A DNA stretch of 64,000 nt from Draconibacterium aestuarii (GTDB lineage Bacteria; Bacteroidota; Bacteroidia; Bacteroidales; Prolixibacteraceae), in contig JAPOHD010000064.1 of the NCBI GenBank assembly GCA_026671195.1, positions 62,001-126,000 of the forward strand. Direction: 5' to 3'. Below are positions 17,582 through 26,267 of the stretch, one piece after another. Position 1 is the stretch's first letter. Each line of letters opens with the position of its first letter. Below the pieces are notes generated by a model, which was not told where the DNA came from, did not search any database, and saw only the letters and a list, made by a program, of their open reading frames with translations. Made by a program: the position numbers and the translations under genes.

Positions 17582-17660
17582 TAATTTTGAGGTTTTAATG
17601 GTAGAAAACCGGAAACAGTTTAGGTTGCCAACCCTCTTGTTGAAGAGGGTTGGTTTTTTT
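17582..17660 (+). ncRNA. Candidate short RNA ending in orphan terminator 2
   Basis: A TAnnTTTG element (TAATTTTG, 17582-17589) is followed by a small hairpin GGTTTT-N8-AAAACC (17591-17610). Then comes a strong terminator: CCAACCCTCTT (17628-17638), loop GTTG, AAGAGGGTTGG (17643-17653), and seven T residues to 17660. The transcript would be about 65 nt. It could instead be an attenuator in a long leader of the FKBP gene (start 17813). The terminator is secure; the RNA is a hypothesis. Confidence 0.4.
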
Positions 17661-17812
17661 AAACAGTTGTAAATTAATAACCATAACTATTAATACTGAA
17701 CAAATTACTTGTTTTTTTACTTACATCAAAAGGAACATGAATTTAAATGCATGAAAGCTCCTGTTTCCAGGCAGGTAAATTAAATAAAATAAACATTTTT
17801 AAACACCGGAAT

Positions 17813-18316
17813 ATGCTTAAATCAATTTCATACACAGCAGTGCTTTCAATGTTGCTAATTACATCATGTTTAACCGATGAAACAGATACCAGAACTTACG
17901 AGCAGGAAATGATAGAATTAGATGTATTAATTCAGTCAATAATTGCTGAAGGGACCGTTGTTGACACCACCGACCTTGGAGTTTATTATATAATAGAAGA
18001 AGAAGGCGAAGGTGATTTTGCACAGGTAGGCGACACAATTTCAATAGAATATGCGGGATATTTAACCGATGGAAATATATTTGATATTTCATCGGATTAT
18101 TACGAGGATGGTATTTGGGAGTTCGTATATGGCGAACAAAGCTTAATTACAGGATTTGATGATGCACTTTCGTTGATGAGAGTTAACCGTGAGGCCGAAT
18201 TTATTATTCCTTCCACTTTAGCCTACGGAGCATATGGCTATGGTAGCATTGGCTCCTATCAAACTTCAATTTTTGTAATTAAAATGCATGATTTAAAACC
18301 TGTTCAGGACCAATAA
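17813..18316 (+). CDS. FKBP-type peptidyl-prolyl isomerase lipoprotein
   Basis: A 167-residue lipoprotein from ATG 17813 (MLKSISYTAVLSMLLITSC), with the lipobox cysteine at residue 19. It catalyses prolyl isomerisation of envelope proteins. The FKBP fold is seen in VGDTISIEYAGYLTDGNIFD, the turn LITGFDDALSLMRVNREAEFIIPS, and LAYGAYGYGSIGSYQTSIFVIKMHDL. The domain is preceded by an acidic linker (DETDTRTYEQEM). An in-frame upstream Met is rejected because it would hide the lipoprotein signal. It appears monocistronic. Confidence 0.9.
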   Translation: MLKSISYTAVLSMLLITSCLTDETDTRTYEQEMIELDVLIQSIIAEGTVVDTTDLGVYYIIEEEGEGDFAQVGDTISIEYAGYLTDGNIFDISSDYYEDGIWEFVYGEQSLITGFDDALSLMRVNREAEFIIPSTLAYGAYGYGSIGSYQTSIFVIKMHDLKPVQDQ

Positions 18317-18671
18317 TCAACCTTATTCAGATATCAATCCTACGTAATGCCCAAAAATGATCTTTTAATTTACAGCACTACTGTCCACTAAAATTTGGGT
18401 TTTGAAAAAGATTCTTTCGCTCCACTTCATTATGCTCTGAATGACAATAGGTTAGGTTATTAAGATAATGCTTCAAGGTAAATCAATCAATCCTCAAAAA
18501 TTTCTGTCACCAAATTTGCTCGGCGTCCAATTCATTTAGCTGCTAACGTTGTTGTTCTGATTTTTTCTACTGCGATAGTCTTTAAAAAACAAAAGTAGGG
18601 TAAAATCTATACCATCTGTATTATTAGTGAAAATTGATTAAATTAAGATCGATTTACAGAAAACTGTTTCT
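18317..18671. other. Intergenic region with no clear gene
   Basis: About 355 bp between the FKBP gene and the sigma-factor gene. No supported frame, tRNA or terminator is seen. TGTCCACTA (18382-18390) resembles, in reverse complement, the TAGCGGACA found in the other gene-free region at 54162-54170; both might be remnants of a mobile-element end, but this is weak. The sigma-factor promoter should lie near the right end. Confidence 0.4.
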
Positions 18672-19172
18672 ATGCCGGGTTTTGAGAAGAGTGATTTTAT
18701 AGAGTTATTCAACCATATGTACCAGCCTGTAAAAAACTATGTTTATTACAAAACGGGCGATATTGAGGTGGCCGAAGATGTGGTTCAGGATACTTTTATC
18801 AAAATTTGGGAGAAACGAAACGAAATACGAAAGCAAACGGTAAAATCGCTGCTGTACACAATAGCAAATAACCTGTGCAAAAACAGGTTCGAACACCAGC
18901 AAGTGGTTTTCGAATTTGCCAATAATTACAAACAGGAGTACAACAATAGTTCGCCTCAATTTGAACTGGAGCTAAAAGAGTTTAATAACAAGTTACAAAA
19001 TGCAATAGGAAATTTGAACGAAAAAAACAGAACTGTATTTTTGATGAACCGGATTGACGGATTAACCTACAATCAAATTGCCGAAAATTTGGAACTGAGT
19101 GTAAAGGCTGTTGAAAAACGCATGAAAAATGCATTACATGAGTTAAAAAAAACGATAGAATACAAAATCTAA
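18672..19172 (+). CDS. ECF RNA polymerase sigma factor (FecI-like)
   Basis: A 166-residue sigma-70 factor of the large Bacteroidota FecI-like group. Region 2: YQPVKNYVYYKTGDIEVAEDVVQDTFIKIWEKR, in pieces around residues 17-49. Region 4: RTVFLMNRIDGLTYNQIAENL and SVKAVEKRMKNALHELKK, around 118-160. The FecR gene follows after 4 bp and the TonB receptor overlaps FecR, so the sigma factor very likely drives the receptor gene in response to ligand binding through the STN domain. Confidence 0.93.
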   Translation: MPGFEKSDFIELFNHMYQPVKNYVYYKTGDIEVAEDVVQDTFIKIWEKRNEIRKQTVKSLLYTIANNLCKNRFEHQQVVFEFANNYKQEYNNSSPQFELELKEFNNKLQNAIGNLNEKNRTVFLMNRIDGLTYNQIAENLELSVKAVEKRMKNALHELKKTIEYKI

Positions 19173-19176
19173 CAGG

Positions 19177-20049
19177 ATGCAAAACAATTCCGAAAATAAC
19201 ATGACGCCGGAAGAATTCAGAAAAATGAATTCGGAGGAGAAAATCCTAAAGATGGCAAGTGGGTTGGTTCTTCCAAAGGGGAAACCACAAAATGAGGTTT
19301 TGGATTCGCTCTTAAACAAAATTGAAGACAGCTCCCCTACCCGAAAAATAAATTTAAGCCGATATTTTCAGGCTGCTGCTGCAGTTATCATACTTTTAGT
19401 TGCATTTAAAGTAGTGCCAAACATGCTTTCGGCTCAGCAATTAAAAACAGCTAATGCCCAACAAGCCGAACTTACTCTTCCCGACGGAACAGAAGTTGTA
19501 TTAAATGCCGACTCGAAAATAAAATGGAACAAGAAAAAATTTAATAACGCAAGATACCTGCAACTAGAAGGTGAAGCTTTTTTTAAAGTAAAAAAAGGCG
19601 ACCAATTTGTAATAAAAACCAATAACGGAACAGTTGAAATTTTAGGCACCCAATTGAATGTATTTTCAAGGAACGAAAAGTTTTGGGTAAGCTGTATTAC
19701 AGGTAGAGTAAGGGTTTCGGCCAACAATATGCAACAAATTATTACTCCAGGCGAATGGGTACAGTTAAATGATTCGGGTTTAGAAAAGTCCGAATCTGAG
19801 TCGATTGAAAATACAATAATGTGGAAAAATGGCATTTCCCATTTTGAAGAAACCCAACTTGATGCTATTTTCGCTGAATTGGAAAGACAGTTTGATGTTT
19901 CAATTCAGTTTGAAGGTAACGGTGAGCGAAAAGCAACCATCGATTTTTCAAATGACGATTTAACTGAAGCGTTGGATGTTGTTTGTATTCCGATGGAGTT
20001 AAATTATGAAATTAAAAACAAAAAGATTAACATATCAGAGAAACAATAA
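19177..20049 (+). CDS. FecR-family anti-sigma factor
   Basis: A 290-residue inner-membrane protein. The cytoplasmic N-terminus (about 1-65) binds sigma, a single membrane helix (YFQAAAAVIILLVAFKVV) is near residue 65-83, and the periplasmic part has the FecR domain (LPDGTEVVLNADSKIKWNKK, LEGEAFFKVKKG, VEILGTQLNVFS, GRVRVS). The C-terminal DUF4974-like part (FEETQLDAIFAELERQF, IDFSNDDLTEALDVVCIP) is the usual Bacteroidota extension that contacts the receptor's STN domain. The 3' end overlaps the receptor gene by 44 bp. Confidence 0.94.
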   Translation: MQNNSENNMTPEEFRKMNSEEKILKMASGLVLPKGKPQNEVLDSLLNKIEDSSPTRKINLSRYFQAAAAVIILLVAFKVVPNMLSAQQLKTANAQQAELTLPDGTEVVLNADSKIKWNKKKFNNARYLQLEGEAFFKVKKGDQFVIKTNNGTVEILGTQLNVFSRNEKFWVSCITGRVRVSANNMQQIITPGEWVQLNDSGLEKSESESIENTIMWKNGISHFEETQLDAIFAELERQFDVSIQFEGNGERKATIDFSNDDLTEALDVVCIPMELNYEIKNKKINISEKQ

Positions 20050-22660
20050 ACAGCTTTTCGGGTTCCTCTTTTTTTTCTGTTTTCTGTTTATTCCATTTGC
20101 TGGGCTTTCCCAGCATTTTCAGTTTAAATTCGATAATACCCCTGTTTCCGGTGCACTTCTCGAAGTCGCAAAAAAAACAAACATCCGAATTGCTTTTGAC
20201 GACAGTCATTTTGAAAAGCTTACTTTATCAAAAACAATCGAATCAGACGATATTGAAGTTATTTTAAATACAATACTTGCCGGCACTAAATATGTAGCCG
20301 AATTTAAACACAATACCTGGTTAATTTTAAAACCAACAGAAGAAGATCTGAAAAAGAAGGTGGTTAGTAAAAGCATTTCGGGAATTATTTACGACAGTAC
20401 TACCGGCGAACGCCTCCCTTACGCATCAGTGTATATTTGGGACAAAAACCGCTTTATCCCCTCAACTGTTGATGGTACTTTTAGTGCAGAAGTAAAGGAG
20501 GGAGAAGATGCCTATTTCCAAATACGCTATCTTGGATACCAAACACTAGACACGCTGGTAAACATCTCGCAAACAAACAGTCCGCTACAATTTCGCCTGA
20601 TTCAAAAATCGCAAAATATTGAAACCATAAACGTGAAGGGAAACAGTATTGAGATGATGCATATTGCCAACGATGCAGGGCATATCATGTTTAACCCACA
20701 CCGTTTCTCCGACCTCCCGAATTATGGAGAAACCGATATTTTCAGGGCATTACAGTTTTTGCCAGGCATAAGTGCACGCGAAAACTCGGCCCAGTTAAAT
20801 ATTCGCGGAAGTTCAGCCGATCAGAATTTGGTGTTATACGACGGTTTCACACTCTACAATCTCGATCATTTTTTTGGAGTATTTTCGGCACTAAATCCAA
20901 ATGTAGTAAAGGATATTCAGGTTTATCGGGGTGGTTTCGATTCGCGCTATGGCGAACGTGTTTCGGGCATTGTTGATATTACAGGAAAATCGGGAAACAA
21001 AACAAATCCGCAATTCTATGGCGGAGTTAATTTAATTAGTGCCAATCTCACCGCTGAAATACCACTTTCCAAAAAACTGACCCTGGTAACAGCAGGACGA
21101 AGATCGTATTCCGATGTTTATTCCAGCTGGCTGGCCGATGCCATTCTTGCTGATAAAATCGGACAGGCACGACGTTTCCCGGGAGCTGAAAATGTAATAG
21201 AGCCCAAATTCTATTTTGGTGATTTTAATACAAAACTAACCTGGTCGCCAAACGAATTCGAAAACCTGTCGTTTAGTATATACGGTGCCAAAGATGATTT
21301 AAACAGTTCGAATATTTCGGAAAAAGATGGCTATAAAATAGATACCGAAGACACAAACCAATGGGGCAACTACGGTTTCGGATTCTCGTGGAAAAAACAA
21401 TACGGGACCAAGTATTTTACCAACCTGCAACTGGGACATTCGGGCTATTACAACGATTACTACAACAACACCACTTTTGAATATACCGATGAAAACACCG
21501 GACAAGTGCCCGACTTCACCGAGGAGAGAATGGCCAACGAAGAAAACAATTTGATTGATTATTTTATTTCGTTACAAAATACCTACTCGTTAAACGAAAT
21601 AAATCATTTACAATTTGGTCTTTCGGCAAAATATACCGAGTTCAAATTTTATAAAGATGCAGAAAACGATTTTGTTTACAACCGTTTGAACAGTGCCGGT
21701 TTTTTATATACCGCTTTTATGCAAGACCAGATAACTTTAAATAAGAAGTTGGTTATTAAACCCGGTTTACGATTAAATTATTACGACCAAACTAAGAAAA
21801 TGTATTTTGAACCCCGCTTGGCAGCGAATTACAAGGCAACAGAAAGATTACGTTTAAAACTGGCAACAGGCCGGTATTACCAGTTTCTAAACAAATCGGT
21901 ATCAGAACAAAATTATGGTTACAACCGTGATTTCTGGGTGCTTGCCGATAAAGAAAATCATCCGGTGGTTTCATCAAATCATTTTATAGTTGGAGCAAGC
22001 TTTGAAACAAAAAAACTGTTCTTTGATGTAGAAATGTATTACAAAACGGTGGATGGATTGCAAGAATATTTATTTTTTGCAAACAGAGACAAAGACCCCA
22101 ATACTGAACCACCTTTGACGCCACCTGAGGAATCCAGTAAATTCATCTCTGGAAGCGGCGATGCTTATGGTATTGATTTTCTGACCAAATACGAAAATAC
22201 CAACTTTACCAGCTGGCTGGCGTATTCTTACAGCAAATCAACTCAGAACTTTAGTTTGATTAACAATGGTGAGAATATACCGGCCAATTACGATCAAACA
22301 CACGAACTAAAATGGAACAATATTTATACATACAACAGGTGGAACTTCTCAACGGTAACACTGTATAATACGGGGCATCCTTACATTGCAACCACCGAAA
22401 AAGATGAGGATTTTAATACGTATAGAACTTACAAACGTCTACCCGATTATTTCAGAGTTGATTTATCCGTTAATTACAACTTCAATATCAAAAAGGTAAA
22501 CATTAAACCCGGATTCTCAATTTTAAATGCCTTTAATACTGAAAATTACCTTGACATATACATTCGTGAATTTAATGGCCCCGATAACGAATTTAGAGAA
22601 ACAACTTTGATTAAAGCCCAGGACATTACTCTCAACTTTTTTGTAAACTTCAGATTTTAA
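20006..22660 (+). CDS. TonB-dependent outer-membrane receptor with STN signalling domain
   Basis: An 884-residue transducer-type receptor. Order of parts: signal sequence (to about residue 35, GLSQ), STN domain (about 40-110), a carboxypeptidase-regulatory-like beta-sandwich (GIIYDSTTGERLPYASVYIW, about 128-205), the plug (LPGISARENSAQLNIRGSSA, LVLYDGFTLYNLDHFFG, RGGFDSRYGERVSGIVDI, about 225-330), and the 22-strand barrel ending in a terminal Phe (FFVNFRF). It imports a large ligand using TonB energy and signals through FecR. No SusD partner follows, so the ligand may be an iron complex, a peptide or an oligosaccharide. The start at 20006 lies inside fecR. Confidence 0.93.
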   Translation: MKLKTKRLTYQRNNKQLFGFLFFFCFLFIPFAGLSQHFQFKFDNTPVSGALLEVAKKTNIRIAFDDSHFEKLTLSKTIESDDIEVILNTILAGTKYVAEFKHNTWLILKPTEEDLKKKVVSKSISGIIYDSTTGERLPYASVYIWDKNRFIPSTVDGTFSAEVKEGEDAYFQIRYLGYQTLDTLVNISQTNSPLQFRLIQKSQNIETINVKGNSIEMMHIANDAGHIMFNPHRFSDLPNYGETDIFRALQFLPGISARENSAQLNIRGSSADQNLVLYDGFTLYNLDHFFGVFSALNPNVVKDIQVYRGGFDSRYGERVSGIVDITGKSGNKTNPQFYGGVNLISANLTAEIPLSKKLTLVTAGRRSYSDVYSSWLADAILADKIGQARRFPGAENVIEPKFYFGDFNTKLTWSPNEFENLSFSIYGAKDDLNSSNISEKDGYKIDTEDTNQWGNYGFGFSWKKQYGTKYFTNLQLGHSGYYNDYYNNTTFEYTDENTGQVPDFTEERMANEENNLIDYFISLQNTYSLNEINHLQFGLSAKYTEFKFYKDAENDFVYNRLNSAGFLYTAFMQDQITLNKKLVIKPGLRLNYYDQTKKMYFEPRLAANYKATERLRLKLATGRYYQFLNKSVSEQNYGYNRDFWVLADKENHPVVSSNHFIVGASFETKKLFFDVEMYYKTVDGLQEYLFFANRDKDPNTEPPLTPPEESSKFISGSGDAYGIDFLTKYENTNFTSWLAYSYSKSTQNFSLINNGENIPANYDQTHELKWNNIYTYNRWNFSTVTLYNTGHPYIATTEKDEDFNTYRTYKRLPDYFRVDLSVNYNFNIKKVNIKPGFSILNAFNTENYLDIYIREFNGPDNEFRETTLIKAQDITLNFFVNFRF

Positions 22661-22751
22661 AAGTTTACTGCCGCACAGTAATAAACATATGATCGGTAGG
22701 GAATATTAGGTTATACTTGTACTATTATCGTACAAAATCTAATACAATATA

Positions 22752-23561
22752 ATGCAAAAATTGCTTCAGATACAATGTAAACTGCATCTGGTTCTGCTAC
22801 TGTTAACGGCTGTTTTTTCTTCCTGTTCCAAGCTCCCCATTAACAAAAGCGAAAGAATCAGTTGCCTGACAGAACCTAATTTCCCTGAAATAAAAACAGA
22901 AAATCACGACAAAGGCAATACAATAAACTATGGCATTGCCAACAATGATTCGGCACTATATTTAAAGGCAATCTTTCACAAAGAAGAAGACCTTATGAAG
23001 ATTATGCATGGCGGAATTTCTATCTATTTTGATCCGGAAGGTAAAAAAGGAAAAGAATACAATCTAAAGATTGAACGGGGCGAGAAACAAGCAATGCAAC
23101 AACCTGCTCAGAAACTTCGAACCATGCCCTCACGCGACGAAGAAAAACCAATATAAGATATGGCTTCGGGAATGGACAAAATGCTTTCGAAAGTTACCTG
23201 GAATGCCAATGGGAAAGAATTGGTTTTTAACAGAGGATTACAAAACTATAGTATTGAAGTTAAATTTTTATCGAATGAGCATAACGAACTGGTTTTGTTT
23301 GCGCAACTACCTTTAACAGAACTCCCTATTCCTGAGAACAAAATAATATCAGTGGGTATTGAAACAGGCAAGGTTGCTTCGGCACAAGAAAAAGGGCCAG
23401 AAATGGACCGCCCGGAGGGAATGGGTAGCGGCAAAGGTGTGCCTCCACCGGGAGGAATGCGAGGTGGCACTGGTGGCAACATGGGAGGTGGTGCTCCATC
23501 GAAAGATGGCTCTTCAACCTCAACGAGCCCTCTAAAAATTTGGTTTAAAATTGAATTATAA
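22752..23561 (+). pseudogene. Lipoprotein gene split by an in-frame TAA stop
   Basis: Two reading frames in the same phase, 22752-23156 (134 aa) and 23160-23561 (133 aa), are separated only by TAA GAT. The first has a lipoprotein signal (VLLLLTAVFSSC, Cys about residue 25) and a domain with NNDSALYLKAIFHKEEDLMK and GGISIYFDPEGKKGKEYNL. The second continues with GKELVFNRGLQNYSIEVKF, then a Gly/Met/Pro-rich segment (GMRGGTGGNMGGG) and an ending KIWFKIEL. Together they give about 268 residues, as expected for one secreted protein that accompanies TonB receptors. Either a nonsense mutation inactivated it, or the halves are made separately by coupled initiation at ATG 23160. Confidence 0.65.
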
Positions 23562-23971
23562 TCATACTCATCATCAATAAGTCTTTCGCATAGACATAGT
23601 TCTAATTAATTCAGGCTCCGTTCAGTAATGAATAGAGCCTTTAAAAAAATATACGTTAACATGAGAAATGAATTTTGTCGTCGAATTGAACAGAAGAAAT
23701 TCTATAAACCGAGATTTCTTATAGATGAATGCGGATTTTATTATGACGTGACCACGAAAAGAACGAAGTACCTCTTTTTGAGCCAGTTTGAAAACAGAAC
23801 CAATTGCCCAATGCATACATTGATCTGTATACTTGTATCAAATCTGGCATTTTTTTTTACATGAGGATCATTTTTTTGGTATGGTAAAATGTTGTTAGCC
23901 TGTATTACTTCCAAAATGTAGCATAGTACATAGCGAAATGCTAAAACTGGAAACAAAGTAAAAAAGCCAAC
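23562..23971. other. Intergenic region between the receptor operon and the LytTR gene
   Basis: About 410 bp. A modest hairpin, AGGCTC ... GAGCCT (23613-23640) followed by TTTAAAAAAA, may end the receptor operon. A 78-codon frame at 23628-23864 overlaps this hairpin, lacks a start signal and resembles no family I know, so I do not call it. The LytTR promoter should be near 23900-23960. Confidence 0.45.
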
Positions 23972-24700
23972 ATGAATTGTATTTTAATTGAAAAACCGCA
24001 CGCTCAAAACCAGGTAAAAGAATACCTTAACATGGTTCCCTATTTTAATTTAGTTTCATTTTGCTCATCGGTTTTCGATGCTTACGAAATTCTGCAATCC
24101 CGAAAAATCGATATTATTTTTGTTGATACCGATCTTCAACGTATCTCGGGAATCGATTTCATTAAGAGTTTGGCCCACAAGCCACTAGTTGTTTTCCTAT
24201 CCGACAAACCAGAGCTGGCTGTAGAATCTTACAATATTAATGCCCTCGACTTTCTTCTAAAACCTGTAACTTTTAATCGGTTTTTGAAAACAGCCAACAA
24301 AGCCTACGATAGTTTTAGTTCACCAATAAAAAAGGAAGCCGCTGATAAAGAAAACCACGAACAGGCATCAAATCAAAACAAAACAGTATTAGTAAAAACC
24401 GATTACAAAACCATATTAATCCGGCTAAACGAAATTCTGTATATTGAAGGTCTAAAAGATTATATTAAAATTTACACATCACACAAAGACAAGCCGGTTA
24501 TTACGCTAAATTCGCTAAAAAGGCTTCAACAAAATCTGCCGTCCGATAAATTTTCGCGTATTCATAAATCGTACATTGTTGGCCTCGACCATATTGATGC
24601 GATTAACAAAACTCAAGTGATGATTCATGATAAACATATTCCGATCGGGGAAAGTTACCGAAATATTTTTAACGAAAAAATGGAAGAACTTCGCATCTGA
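23972..24700 (+). CDS. LytTR-family response regulator
   Basis: A 242-residue DNA-binding regulator. The receiver domain (1-118) keeps the phosphoacceptor Asp52 (IIFVDTDLQRISG), Ser77 and Lys97 (FLLKP). The usual acidic pair after strand 1 is replaced: the sequence reads ILIEKPHA with only Glu7. The LytTR domain (about 138-240) shows the signatures ILIRLNEILYIEGLKDYIKI, FSRIHKSYIVGLDHIDAI and IPIGESYR. No partner LytS-type kinase is adjacent, so it is an orphan. A terminator (24728-24769) follows. Confidence 0.92.
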   Translation: MNCILIEKPHAQNQVKEYLNMVPYFNLVSFCSSVFDAYEILQSRKIDIIFVDTDLQRISGIDFIKSLAHKPLVVFLSDKPELAVESYNINALDFLLKPVTFNRFLKTANKAYDSFSSPIKKEAADKENHEQASNQNKTVLVKTDYKTILIRLNEILYIEGLKDYIKIYTSHKDKPVITLNSLKRLQQNLPSDKFSRIHKSYIVGLDHIDAINKTQVMIHDKHIPIGESYRNIFNEKMEELRI

Positions 24701-24727
24701 TTCTAATCGCTAACTATTACAAAAAAT

Positions 24728-24769
24728 GCAGGCTATAAGGAGATGATCCTTGTAGCCTGCGTTCTTTTT
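24728..24769 (+). terminator. Terminator of the LytTR gene
   Basis: GCAGGCTA (24728-24735) pairs with TAGCCTGC (24753-24760), continued inward by AAGGA/TCCTT, and is followed by GTTCTTTTTG. Confidence 0.85.
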
Positions 24770-24971
24770 GTTGAATAAGTTACTTATCCCAGAATTTGGA
24801 CATTTTTTTGAACTTCAATTTGCCTGATTCATACTTACAATAGAATTTGATCTCTGATTAAGAAAGCTTCATTTTTGAGGCTTGCACAGTCCGAAAAATG
24901 TGCGGTTACTGATGTAAATGAACATTTTACCGGCAAGCGTAACGAAAAAAAATGGAGATTTCTTGCAGAGA

Positions 24972-26225
24972 CTAATTAATCTTCCGCTTGATAAATGCCA
25001 TCTCGTTCAGGCTAAAACCAACATTAAATAATATATATTTTTCCTGAAGAAGATTATTCGATTGTGTGCCTTTCATTCCACCGGTTACCGACAAATCGAG
25101 CTTCGACAGCCCGTCGTACAGATGAATTCCAAAACCAAGCGTAAAACTTCTATCTTTTATATTTGAATTACCAAAGGTTAAATACGACGACTCGTAATTC
25201 ATTCCGAACCGATAGCTCCAGTTTTTATAAAAGACATTTACAGCCCGTTTCTCCCATGGATTTAATTCGATACCCATTGTAAATTTGTGAGAGTCAACAA
25301 AACCGTCATTTTGTATCGGATATCTAATCCCCGACCAGTTTTGGAAAGTATAATCAAGGGCAAACGTATATTTATCGGCTTTAATGCCTAATCCGGTTCC
25401 TATAATATTTGGTACAGCCAGGTAATCAGTATTATAATCATCCGATTGCATAAGTGTTCCGCTGCTGTTATACAAACTTACACTATGCCTCGAATTTAAA
25501 CTTTGCCCTAGGGCAAAAGTTAATCCCAGCGAATAATCGCGTTTATCGGTTTTAAATTTATACTGCACTCCAAAATCAACATACATGCTTCGCATATAAT
25601 CTGTTCGGACTAGCATAATACTTGGAACAATTGTAGTTGCCACCAGGTTTTCCTCTTGTATAAGCGATCCGAACATATAGGAAACAGTAGCACCAAGCGA
25701 TAGATGTTTCCCCAAGCGTGCTGCATTAGAATAATACAACTGGCTAATTCCACCGCTACCCACGTAATTCGATGTGTACTGATGATAAATTCCTTCCACA
25801 TAATTTACCCGATCGATTGAATACCCAATACTACTAAAAGGAACAACCCCAAAGGATCCCGCCAGCCAGGGTGTGTATTTAAATCCGATGGCGAGGTAAG
25901 CTAAATTTCCGGTAAAACCGGAATGGCTGTTTCTGGAAGTATTTAAGCTATAACTTTTCCCTTGCAGGCCAAATTCTACAATTAACCGAAGGCTATCCAT
26001 TCCTGCATAAGATGCTGGATTCAGGTTATTCAAATAGTTACCCGACTCCATTGCTATTCCTGCTCCTCCCATGCCTGTGTTAGTTCCGAAACCTTTACTC
26101 TGAATTTCACCGGGTCCGAAAATTGAGTAAGGAGAAACAGTATTTTGTCCCAGTGTAATTCCACCGGCAAAAAGAAGTACGCATAGAATAAAATACCTTG
26201 TATTGATTTTTGTTTGTTTAATCAT
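24972..26225 (-). CDS. Outer-membrane beta-barrel protein (FadL-like), partner of a DUF4270 lipoprotein
   Basis: A 417-residue exported protein with a signal peptide (FILCVLLFAGGITLGQ) and the conserved start NTVSPYSIFGPGEIQSKGFG. GMGGAGIAMESGNYLNNLNPASYAGMDSL, in adjacent pieces around residues 51-80, resembles the hatch region of FadL/PorV-type barrels. The remainder alternates as in a barrel. It follows the DUF4270 gene by 42 bp in one operon. The ligand is unknown. The DUF4270/kelch neighbours suggest a surface complex for an extracellular polymer. Confidence 0.78.
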   Translation of the reverse strand: MIKQTKINTRYFILCVLLFAGGITLGQNTVSPYSIFGPGEIQSKGFGTNTGMGGAGIAMESGNYLNNLNPASYAGMDSLRLIVEFGLQGKSYSLNTSRNSHSGFTGNLAYLAIGFKYTPWLAGSFGVVPFSSIGYSIDRVNYVEGIYHQYTSNYVGSGGISQLYYSNAARLGKHLSLGATVSYMFGSLIQEENLVATTIVPSIMLVRTDYMRSMYVDFGVQYKFKTDKRDYSLGLTFALGQSLNSRHSVSLYNSSGTLMQSDDYNTDYLAVPNIIGTGLGIKADKYTFALDYTFQNWSGIRYPIQNDGFVDSHKFTMGIELNPWEKRAVNVFYKNWSYRFGMNYESSYLTFGNSNIKDRSFTLGFGIHLYDGLSKLDLSVTGGMKGTQSNNLLQEKYILFNVGFSLNEMAFIKRKIN

Positions 26226-26267
26226 TTGCTAGCTGTAATATTTTTAAATTGAATTTACCTGAACCAT

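Larger units (their letters stand above)
17138..17746. other. Gene-poor region with two orphan terminators
   Basis: About 600 bp upstream of the DUF255 gene and of the FKBP gene. It contains two strong rho-independent terminators (17363-17395, 17628-17660) not preceded by any protein gene. A possible minus-7 element TAATTTTG (17582-17589) lies about 40 bp before the second. A six-codon frame (MKKTST, from 17291) precedes the first. The best reading is one or two short non-coding transcripts. Confidence 0.5.

Noticed and set aside
17457-17672. 71-codon frame upstream of the FKBP gene
   Set aside because: It runs through the strong terminator at 17628-17660 and has no recognisable start context or family.
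23628-23864. 78-codon frame upstream of the LytTR gene
   Set aside because: It begins inside a terminator-like hairpin, composition is not coding-like, and overlapping frames exist on the other strand.
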